A stretch of 11,213 nucleotides of DNA, taken from assembly GCA_937891875.1 (NCBI GenBank), contig CALATR010001064.1, forward strand, positions 1 to 11,213. Reading direction: 5' to 3'. Both the position numbers and the translations under genes were made by a program. Below, one piece after another: positions 6,045 to 11,213 of this stretch. The notes beneath the pieces are model-generated. The model had not been told where the DNA came from, ran no database searches, and saw only the letters and a list, made by a program, of their open reading frames with translations. The DNA comes from an uncultured Pseudomonadota bacterium (lineage in GTDB: Bacteria > Myxococcota_A > UBA796 > GCA-2862545). How positions within the stretch are numbered: the stretch's first letter is position 1; each line of letters opens with the position of its first letter.

Positions 6045-7231
6045 CTTCGACCGGGATACTGCTCGAGCGCGCGCTCCAGGAGCTGGCCGGCGCGGCGGAT
6101 GCGGTACTCCCCGAGCACCGCCGCCAGTCGGATCTCCTGCGCGCCCGCACCGGCGGTGCCGTAGAAGCCCGGACCGGGCGCGACCACGAGGGACTCGCCG
6201 GAGTCGCGGAACTCCTCGACCATCCAGCGGGCGAACTTCTCCGAGCTGTCCACCGGGAGCTGCACCATCGCGTAGAAGGCACCCGATGGGCTCGGGGCGT
6301 TGAGCCCGGGGATCTGCCCCAGGGCGTCGACGAGCGCGTCCACGCGGGCCTTGTAGGTGAGGCGGACCTCCTCGTAGTACGCCTCGCCGAGCTGCAGGCC
6401 CGCCACCGCGGCCAGCTGACCTGCCGGCTGGGGGCCGAGCCGCGCCTGACCGAGCCGCTCGACCTTCTCCATCAGCGCCTCGTTCTTCGAGATCAGGAAG
6501 CCGATCCGCAGGCCGCAGGAGCTGTAGGTCTTGGACATGGAGTCGATGACGACGAAGTGATCCTGGACCTCCTCCGGGAGCTCCAGCGCGCTGAAGGGCG
6601 GCTCGTCGAACCAGATGCGGCGGTAGACCTCGTCGCTGATGACGGTGAGGTCGTGGCGCTGGGCCCAGGCGGCGAGGCGCTCGAGGTCCGCCTGGTCGTA
6701 GACGGCCCCGGTCGGGTTCGCCGGGTTGGAGAAGACCAGCAGGCGGGTGCGCGGTCCGACCGCCGCGTCCAGCTCCTCGTCAGAGGGCAGGGCAAAGCCG
6801 TCATCCAGGTTGGTGCGCAGGGGCTTGACCGTCGCCCCCGCCACCGTCGCGAAGCCGTTGTAGTTGGTGTAGTACGGCTCCAGCACCAGGATCTCGTCGC
6901 CGGGGTCGCACAGGGCGGTGAAGGCGAAGAGCAGGGCCTCGGAGCCGCCGGTGGTGACGGCGACGTGGGCCGCGGTCAGGCCCGGGTTCCAGCGCGCGTG
7001 GTAGGCGGCGGCCGCCTCGCGACAGACGGGCAAGCCGCTGGCCGGCCCGTACGCGATGACGTCGGGCTGGTAGCTGGCGAGCGCCTCGAGCACCGGGATC
7101 GGCGTCGCCACGTCGGGCTGGCCGATGTTCAGCCGGTGGAACGTCACCCGCGGGAAGGTGGCGACGGTGAGGTCGAGCTTGCGGATGGCGCTCTCTTGCA
7201 GCACCTGGGCGCGGTCGGACAGGCGGGGCAT
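6041..7231 (-). CDS. PLP-dependent class I/II aminotransferase (aspartate aminotransferase-like)
   Basis: 396 residues from ATG 7231, preceded by GGAGGAG three bases away; an upstream in-frame GTG at 7249 lacks such a site. Fold type I aminotransferase with all key residues: GGSEAL (95-100) at the phosphate-binding turn, N172 in SNPANPTGAVY, D200 and Y203 in ISDEVYR, Schiff-base K234 in SMSKTYSSCGLRIGF, R242 for the phosphate, and R368 in QEIRLAAV for the substrate carboxylate. The start RLNIGQPDVATP and YGPASGLPVCREA match the aspartate/aromatic aminotransferase-like group. The exact amino donor cannot be told; annotations in this group range over aspartate, alanine and aromatic amino acids. 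Acts in the cytoplasm. Located 59 bp downstream of the secreted orphan on the same strand, possibly cotranscribed without an obvious functional link. Confidence 0.95.
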   Translation of the reverse strand: MPRLSDRAQVLQESAIRKLDLTVATFPRVTFHRLNIGQPDVATPIPVLEALASYQPDVIAYGPASGLPVCREAAAAYHARWNPGLTAAHVAVTTGGSEALLFAFTALCDPGDEILVLEPYYTNYNGFATVAGATVKPLRTNLDDGFALPSDEELDAAVGPRTRLLVFSNPANPTGAVYDQADLERLAAWAQRHDLTVISDEVYRRIWFDEPPFSALELPEEVQDHFVVIDSMSKTYSSCGLRIGFLISKNEALMEKVERLGQARLGPQPAGQLAAVAGLQLGEAYYEEVRLTYKARVDALVDALGQIPGLNAPSPSGAFYAMVQLPVDSSEKFARWMVEEFRDSGESLVVAPGPGFYGTAGAGAQEIRLAAVLGEYRIRRAGQLLERALEQYPGRS

Positions 7232-7290
7232 GGCTCCTCCGAGGGGCACTCGGGCCTAACGCAGCCGGTCCGCGCGCACGTCCTCGCCGG

Positions 7291-7878
7291 TCAGTCCAGA
7301 CGAGATCCGGACCGCCACAGCCCTTCGGCCGGCTCCAGGTCGTCCCCGCCGAACAGCTCGGGCTCCTCGACCTCGATGCGCGTCGTCGGCGCGGCCTCGG
7401 GCGCGGGGAGCAGGGCGTCGGTCACCCGGGCGCACCAGTCCAGCTCGGCGCGGTCGATCCGCTTGCGTCCCACCTGCCCGACCGCGCACGCGACCGAGCG
7501 GCCGGTGGAGTGGCGGGTGGTGAGCACGAGCAGGACCGAGACCTCGTCCCGCTGGAGGTCGGCGCGGGACTGCACGACGCGGGTGACGCGAAGATCCGGA
7601 TCGAGGCCGGGAACCTCGGCGCGGGTGGCGGGGGTGGGCACCAGGTCGAGCACGCTGGTCAGGAGCTCATCGTGCACGTCGGCCTTCACCGGCGAGAGCT
7701 GGGCAACCAGGATCCGGGTCGGTCCGCAGCGCAGGTGGCGCAGTCCGGTGTCGGCAGGCACGGCCTCACAGGGCTCCCCCGCGATGGCGGCGAGCGCATC
7801 GTCCTCCTCCGCGGTCGCCTCATCGGCAGCGGCGGCGGGGAGCGTCAGCAGCAGCAGCAGGGACGGCAGGAAGCGCAT
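7291..7878 (-). CDS. Secreted/periplasmic orphan protein with four cysteines
   Basis: 195 residues from ATG 7878 with a weak CAGGG upstream. The N-terminus is a clear Sec signal peptide (one Arg, then LPSLLLLLTLPAAAA), with likely cleavage after about residue 18 (AAA-DE). The mature protein begins with an acidic linker and has four cysteines (37, 51, 131, 149), compatible with two disulfides in the periplasm. The core looks mixed alpha/beta: CGPTRILVAQL, then DELLTSVLDLVP, then the strand EVSVLLVLTTRHSTGRSVACAV. A low-complexity acidic tail follows (EVEEPELFGGDD, 169-180). I do not recognise a family. A lipobox is absent, so it should be soluble. Same strand as, and 59 bp upstream of, the aminotransferase gene. 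Confidence 0.78.
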   Translation of the reverse strand: MRFLPSLLLLLTLPAAAADEATAEEDDALAAIAGEPCEAVPADTGLRHLRCGPTRILVAQLSPVKADVHDELLTSVLDLVPTPATRAEVPGLDPDLRVTRVVQSRADLQRDEVSVLLVLTTRHSTGRSVACAVGQVGRKRIDRAELDWCARVTDALLPAPEAAPTTRIEVEEPELFGGDDLEPAEGLWRSGSRLD

Positions 7879-7977
7879 GCCCTGATGCTAACGGCCCGGC
7901 GCGGACCTTGTTGAGGGGCGGGGCGAGAGAGCGAGGAGCGAGCGAAACAATGCCCGACTCACTCCCCTGTCGGCGGA

Positions 7978-8250
7978 CTACAGCGGGTCGCGAGCGCCGG
8001 GCGTCTGGGGAAACTCGGCGCCCGAAGGCTCTCGCGACCCGTCTTCGTCGTCGTCGCGGGGGTCCTGGCCTTCCACCTCGACCCGGGTCGACACCGCGTG
8101 CCCGGGCACGGCACCCGGCGGGGCGGGCTCGGCCTCGGGGGTGTCCGCCACGTCGGTCGCCAGCTTGTCGGCGTCGCCTCCGTCGTGCAGGGCGTCCTGG
8201 GGGGACGGGTAGGGGGCACCAGGCTGACGATCGGTGGGCTTGCCGGGCAT
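7978..8250 (-). CDS. Small acidic, proline-rich, probably disordered protein
   Basis: 90 residues from ATG 8250, chosen for the AAGG eight bases upstream; in-frame ATGs at 8277 and 8301 would add 9 or 17 residues. The protein contains no Cys or Trp and only one Tyr and one Phe. It is rich in Pro, Asp, Glu and Gly (for example DDDEDG at 66-71 and PEAEPAPPG at 38-46), so it is probably intrinsically disordered and cytoplasmic. No domain recognised. Coding is supported by the ribosome site, a normal stop (TAG at 7978), good codon periodicity and its arrangement opposite the 133-aa gene across a structured control region. It could still be a spurious frame in GC-rich DNA. Confidence 0.55.
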   Translation of the reverse strand: MPGKPTDRQPGAPYPSPQDALHDGGDADKLATDVADTPEAEPAPPGAVPGHAVSTRVEVEGQDPRDDDEDGSREPSGAEFPQTPGARDPL

Positions 8251-8269
8251 GGGCACATCCTTGGGACGG

Positions 8270-8326
8270 GGTTGCATGATTGATACTTGCACCAATTGCA
8301 TATCTCGTTATAGCACCCATGCAACC
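8270..8326. promoter_or_regulatory. Divergent control region with perfect 9-bp inverted repeat and repeated TTGCA motifs
   Basis: The gap between the divergent orphan genes is AT-rich and bounded by GGTTGCATG (8270-8278) and its exact reverse complement CATGCAACC (8318-8326), centres 48 bp apart. TTGCA recurs at 8272, 8287 and 8296, and TGCAA at 8320. On the plus strand TTGCAC (8287-8292), a 16-bp spacer and TATAGC (8309-8314) make a plausible sigma-70 promoter for the 133-aa gene, placing one repeat arm around the transcription start. Symmetric arms spanning a divergent promoter fit a looping regulator or a shared autoregulatory site. Confidence 0.55.
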
Positions 8327-8351
8327 AAGAACCCGCAACCCAAAGGAGACC

Positions 8352-8753
8352 ATGGAAGCTCGCTCCCTCCAGACCGAAGCCCTCGTCGAACAGTACGTGC
8401 ACGTCGTCAACGACTCGATGGGCCGCAACGAGGACCAGACCCCGTGGAAGCAGATCCTCGCCGCGGTGAAGTCCGCCACCGGCGATGATGTCGAGGCTGG
8501 CGTCGCCATCTACAAGGACGACCCCGACCACCCGGAGGACCACTTCGTCCTCGGCTGGCGCGACGGTCGCCTGCACACGCTCCAGCACGGCAAGGACGAC
8601 GATCACACCTGGTGGAACATGCCGCGCAAGCACCTCGAGGACGTGGTCGAGAACCCCAAGCCCTACCTCGAGAACCCCGCGAAGTTCGACCTGGACTGGA
8701 TGTCCCGCCGCCTCGGCCTGCAGGCCCTGACCGGCGACATGATGCCGAACTAG
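8352..8753 (+). CDS. Uncharacterised 133-aa acidic cytoplasmic protein
   Basis: 133 residues from ATG 8352, with a strong AAAGGAG five to six bases upstream; an in-frame ATG at 8319 inside the upstream inverted repeat has no ribosome site. No signal peptide or membrane helix is present. The sequence is alpha/beta-looking and acidic: an N-terminal helix (SLQTEALVEQYVHVVND, 5-21), a middle part with repeated Asp/His (KDDPDHPEDHFVLGW, 55-69, and KDDDHTWWNMP, 81-91), then a helical C-terminus. The His/Asp-rich middle might bind a metal, which is speculative. I do not recognise the family. Clear codon bias and a good ribosome site make it a confident gene. It is followed after 61 bp by the exonuclease gene on the same strand, possibly in one transcript. 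Confidence 0.85.
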   Translation: MEARSLQTEALVEQYVHVVNDSMGRNEDQTPWKQILAAVKSATGDDVEAGVAIYKDDPDHPEDHFVLGWRDGRLHTLQHGKDDDHTWWNMPRKHLEDVVENPKPYLENPAKFDLDWMSRRLGLQALTGDMMPN

Positions 8754-8814
8754 CACACCCCAGGGCGTTACCTCCGGAGCCGCGGGGCCCACCGCCCCCT
8801 GCCCCGGAGCACCC

Positions 8815-9693
8815 ATGATCATCGACCTCGTCGACGGCACGTTCGAGCTGTACCGCAGCTACTTCGCCGTCCCCTCGGCCACCGCCCCCGACGGCACCGA
8901 GGTCGGCGCGACCCGAGGCGTCGTGCGCACCCTCTGCAAGCTGCTGCGTGAGGAGGGCCTGACGCACGTCGCCTTCTCGTTCGATCACGTCATCGAGTCC
9001 TTCCGCAACGATCTCTTCGCTGGCTACAAGACCGGCGCGGGCATCGAGCCCGCGCTGAAGGACCAGTTCGAGCTGGTCGAGCAGGCCGCCGAGGCGCTCG
9101 GCATCGTCACCTGGCGCAACGTCGACGTGGAGGCGGACGACGCCATCGCGACCATGGCCCTGCGCGCGGCCGCAGACCCCCGGGTCACCCGGGTGCGCAT
9201 GCGCTCCCCGGACAAGGACCTCGCCCAGGTCGTGCAGGGCGAGCGCGTCGTCATGTACGATGCCATCCGCGACCGCACGACCACCGAGGCCGACGTGCTG
9301 GAGAAGTTCGGGGTGAAGCCCGCATCGATCCCGGACTACCTCGGCCTGGTCGGCGACGACGCAGACGGCATCCCCGGCATCCCCCGCTGGGGCGCGAAGA
9401 GCGCGTCGACCCTGCTCACCCGGTACGGTCACTTGCATGCAATCCCTACAGACCCGTCCCAGTGGGATGTGAAGGTCCGGGGCGCAAAGGGCCTGGCAGA
9501 GCAGCTGGACGCCCACCGCGACGAGGCTGAGCTGTACGTGCAGCTCGCGACCCTGAAGACGGACGTCCCCCTGCCCGAGTCGGTGGACGATCTGGCCTGG
9601 CGGGGCGCAGACCGCGCGGCGTTCGAGGCGATGGCGGCGCGACTCGGTGACCCGGGACTGGCGCGCTTCGTGCCCCGGTGGCGGGGAGAGTAG
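8815..9693 (+). CDS. Stand-alone 5'-3' exonuclease / flap endonuclease (Pol I N-domain type)
   Basis: 292 residues from ATG 8815 with GGAG six bases upstream. The length equals the 5'-nuclease domain of DNA polymerase I without the polymerase. The acidic metal-ion ligands are in order: D7 (LVDGTF), D57 (FSFDH), E106/D108/D109 (EADDAIATMA), D133/D135 (SPDKDLAQ), D181/D182/D184 (GDDADGIPG). FRNDLFAGYK (63-72) is the clamp-side basic motif, and GIPGIPRWGAKSASTLL (185-201) is the helix-hairpin-type DNA-binding segment. It should remove 5' flaps or RNA primers using two Mg ions in the cytoplasm. The active site looks complete, unlike E. coli ExoIX/Xni, which lacks some ligands. Whether this complements a separate Pol I or acts in a special pathway cannot be decided from the window. 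Confidence 0.95.
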   Translation: MIIDLVDGTFELYRSYFAVPSATAPDGTEVGATRGVVRTLCKLLREEGLTHVAFSFDHVIESFRNDLFAGYKTGAGIEPALKDQFELVEQAAEALGIVTWRNVDVEADDAIATMALRAAADPRVTRVRMRSPDKDLAQVVQGERVVMYDAIRDRTTTEADVLEKFGVKPASIPDYLGLVGDDADGIPGIPRWGAKSASTLLTRYGHLHAIPTDPSQWDVKVRGAKGLAEQLDAHRDEAELYVQLATLKTDVPLPESVDDLAWRGADRAAFEAMAARLGDPGLARFVPRWRGE

Positions 9694-9737
9694 GGAGAGT
9701 GGGTACCACGCCGCGCACCATCCGCCGGCGTCCCCTT

Positions 9738-9810
9738 TACAATGCCCGAAGTCCTGCTACCTGGGAGCCCGGGGCCGGACGTGGGGCATCGCCTGGCGCG
9801 ATGCAGGAGG
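9738..9810 (+). promoter_or_regulatory. Leader of the lipoprotein gene: -10-like box, hairpin, Shine-Dalgarno
   Basis: In the 123-bp gap before the lipoprotein gene, TACAAT (9738-9743) is a good -10 hexamer, although the -35 region 17 bp upstream (GCACCA) is poor. A perfect 7-bp stem, GCATCGC (9786-9792) with GCGATGC (9798-9804) and a 5-base loop, ends one base short of the strong AGGAGG (9805-9810). Hairpin and ribosome site abut exactly, so the stem could modulate ribosome access. There is no T-tract, so it is not a terminator for the exonuclease gene. Confidence 0.4.
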
Positions 9811-9816
9811 TACGCC

Positions 9817-10542
9817 ATGTCTCGATCACTGCTCGTCTTCGTCGTGCTCCTCACCAGCTGTGGAGGTGCCGGTCTTTGGCGCGTCACCACCCAGGGGGAG
9901 TCGTACCTCGAACAGGGCGTGTCCACGGACGACTTCACCGACGACTGCACCGTCTTGTTCGAGACGTTCGAGGTCCAGATCACCGAAGCGGTCCTGCTGG
10001 ACGCCGACGGTGAGGTCGCCGTCGAGGCGCCCGGCGGTGTCTTCGATCTGACCGCCGAGGGCCCCCAGGAGCTTGCCACGGTGGATGCGCTGGCAGACGC
10101 CTACGGCACCGCGCGGATCCGCATCGCGCCCGCGGCCGGGCCCAGCGTGCGCACGACCGGAAGCCTGGGCTGCGGCGACGAGGCGATCGGCTTCGACCTC
10201 ATGTTCCAGACCGACACCACCTACGTCTGCGATCTGGACGACTTCGAAGTGTCCAAGGGCCTCTTCACGGAGACCCGGATCGACATCCACGGCCAGCGCC
10301 TGTTCCTCGACAGCCTGGGCGACGACGGCGAGCTCCGCGCGGGCGTGCTGCACAGCGCCGGCGTGCTGGGCGAGGGCAACTCCACCCTCACCCCGGACGA
10401 TCTGGCCGAGTACAAGGTCGCCGACTTCGACTACGACGTCGGCTCCCACACCGAGGTCGAGACCGTGGAGGAGTTCCTGGTCGAACAGAGCCGCACCCTG
10501 GTGGGGATCGACGGCGAGGGCCGGTGCCGGGTGCAGCCGTAG
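9817..10542 (+). CDS. Outer-membrane lipoprotein, possibly a metal- or ligand-binding partner of a TonB receptor
   Basis: 241 residues from ATG 9817, placed by AGGAGG six bases upstream. Signal peptide MSRSLLVFVVLLTSC has a lipobox LTSC with C15 lipidated; Gly at +2 favours outer-membrane sorting. The mature part has four more cysteines (44, 119, 138, 237), compatible with two disulfides. It looks beta-rich: FEVQITEAVLLDADGEVAVEA, GTARIRIAPA, then RIDIHGQRLFLDSL (154-167). The end reads SRTLVGIDGEGRC (225-237), which resembles a TLGHIDGEGHC-like ending I recall from deltaproteobacterial lipoproteins encoded beside TonB receptors; if so, two histidines are replaced here. That family link is from memory and uncertain. 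The next frame downstream encodes receptor barrel sequence, fitting a lipoprotein-receptor pair for uptake. Confidence 0.88.
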   Translation: MSRSLLVFVVLLTSCGGAGLWRVTTQGESYLEQGVSTDDFTDDCTVLFETFEVQITEAVLLDADGEVAVEAPGGVFDLTAEGPQELATVDALADAYGTARIRIAPAAGPSVRTTGSLGCGDEAIGFDLMFQTDTTYVCDLDDFEVSKGLFTETRIDIHGQRLFLDSLGDDGELRAGVLHSAGVLGEGNSTLTPDDLAEYKVADFDYDVGSHTEVETVEEFLVEQSRTLVGIDGEGRCRVQP

Positions 10543-10595
10543 ACGACGTTCCGGTGATCCATCCCGCCCGCGCTGCGTAGGCATGGCTGTGGTGA

Positions 10596-11213
10596 GCAGG
10601 ACCTGCGAAGACCTTGCGAGGAACAGCGGGGGTTCAGCGCGACCTCGACGGCGTCGACGCCCGCGCCTGGGTCCTCGCCTATGACGGGGTCTTCGAGTCC
10701 CCCGGCGTGCTCCGCGAGGACGACGTGCTCGCCGGCAGGGTCGGCTTCTACGACGCCTACCCCGGCTCCGGCGGCGGGCGCTCCACCCGGGTGCTGGCCG
10801 GCACCACCCTGCTCCGCGCGGGTCCCGCGCTCCAGTGGGAAGCGACCGCGTGGGGAGGCTGGCGGCAGCTCTCCTTGCAACAGGACTTCACCGGCTACTA
10901 CGCCGATCCCGAGCGCGGGGACGGCTCGCTGCAGCACCACCAGGCCACCTCGGGCGGCGCCCGGGCGAGCCTGGACTGGGAGCCGGGCCACGCGTTGACG
11001 TTGCGGGCCGGGGTGGACTGGCGACTGGACGCCTTCCACCAGGATCGGCAGGCGGTGCTGGTCGACGGCACCCCGTGGCGCACCGAGGACAAGGTCCGGG
11101 CCATCCAGGGATCGGGCGGCGGCTTCGTCGGCGCGAGCCTGCATCCACGGCCCGACCTGCGCATCGAGCCCTCCCTGCGCGCCCAGGCCCTGTGGATCGC
11201 ACCCGACGACGGC
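10596..11213 (+). pseudogene. 5'-truncated TonB-dependent receptor beta-barrel fragment, runs off the right edge
   Basis: A frame bounded by an in-frame TGA at 10593 stays open to the window end (206 codons, no interruption). The product from about 10632 reads like the barrel of a TonB-dependent receptor: AYDGVFESPGVLREDDVLAGRVGFYDAY followed by alternating strands such as ALQWEATAWGGWRQLSLQQDF, the loop GYYADPERGDGS, then ARASLDWEPGHALTLRAGVDW and DLRIEPSLRAQALWI. The missing parts are the signal peptide, TonB box and plug domain, together needing over 400 bp; only about 50 bp separate this frame from the lipoprotein stop. The only early start candidate is TTG 10614, with no ribosome site. 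It is most likely a remnant whose 5' part was deleted or replaced. Assembly error or an unusual plug-less barrel are alternatives. Confidence 0.6.

Noticed and set aside
6557..7885. Plus-strand open frame of 442 codons opposite the aminotransferase and secreted orphan
   Set aside because: The product is Arg/Gly/Ser-rich nonsense, and the opposite strand has a complete aminotransferase active site and a signal peptide.
7923..7942. Three GCGAG copies in a purine-rich tract
   Set aside because: Irregular spacing (8 and 7 bp), short and low complexity; no evidence of a repeat array, origin or regulatory function.
8287..8302. Possible sigma-54 promoter (CTTGCACC...TTGCAT)
   Set aside because: The GC element is 2 bp too close to the GG-equivalent, and TGG reads TTG. 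The spacing between the -24 and -12 elements is strict in this class.
8783..8799. GGGGC/GCCCC pairing between the 133-aa gene and the exonuclease gene as a terminator
   Set aside because: No T-tract follows and the surroundings are uniformly GC-rich, so such pairing arises easily by chance.
9742..9816. Upstream ATG at 9742 for the lipoprotein
   Set aside because: It would bury the signal peptide and lipobox behind 25 residues and lacks a ribosome site; ATG 9817 has AGGAGG.
10583..10684. Short frame MAVVSRTCEDL... before the receptor fragment as its missing 5' end by frameshift
   Set aside because: Only about 16 codons precede the possible slip at the G-run (10628-10632). It shows no signal peptide or plug sequence and cannot supply the missing domain.

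Overview
The window is dense, very GC-rich DNA (visibly near 70%) from a Gram-negative bacterium. Envelope features support this: a lipoprotein with a clear lipobox, a TonB-dependent-receptor-type beta-barrel fragment, and secreted or polytopic membrane proteins. The protein repertoire (degenerate M48-like protein, stand-alone FEN-type exonuclease with a VDGTFELYRSYF start, disulfide-rich envelope orphans) looks to me like Myxococcota or a related deltaproteobacterial-type lineage. That placement is recollection and inference, not a search result. I see no rRNA, tRNA, CRISPR array, insertion sequence or prophage, and no stretch over 300 bases lacks a gene.

Layout. On the left (1-2645, minus strand) lie a polytopic GT-C-like membrane protein and, downstream of it, an M48-like protein that has lost its zinc motif and runs off the window. 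A plus-strand pair of small two-helix membrane proteins (2741-3671) follows; they overlap by 8 bp and look like diverged tandem paralogues. They converge on hemB (3675-4676, minus), which sits 23 bp downstream of an ArsR-rhodanese fusion regulator (4700-5350, minus). That regulator diverges from a class I SAM methyltransferase (5418-6044, plus) across a short AT-rich gap holding an ArsR-style inverted repeat. The methyltransferase converges on a class I aminotransferase (6041-7231, minus), and their two stop codons share one CTAG. A four-cysteine secreted orphan (7291-7878, minus) lies upstream of the aminotransferase.

On the right, a small acidic disordered protein (7978-8250, minus) and an uncharacterised 133-aa protein (8352-8753, plus) diverge from a control region bounded by a perfect 9-bp inverted repeat. 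Next come a 5'-3' exonuclease (8815-9693), a lipoprotein (9817-10542) with a hairpin immediately before its Shine-Dalgarno, and a TonB-dependent-receptor beta-barrel frame (10596 to the window end) that has no room for a signal peptide or plug.

The strongest candidate for an undescribed system is the ArsR-rhodanese / methyltransferase / hemB cluster with its shared operator. The sensor has no cysteine in its DNA-binding half and a CRGPWC rhodanese loop in the other half, so it may sense sulfur or electrophile chemistry through the rhodanese domain and control both a methyltransferase and a haem-synthesis enzyme. Second are the lipoprotein with a truncated receptor and the divergent orphan pair with symmetric TTGCATG sites.
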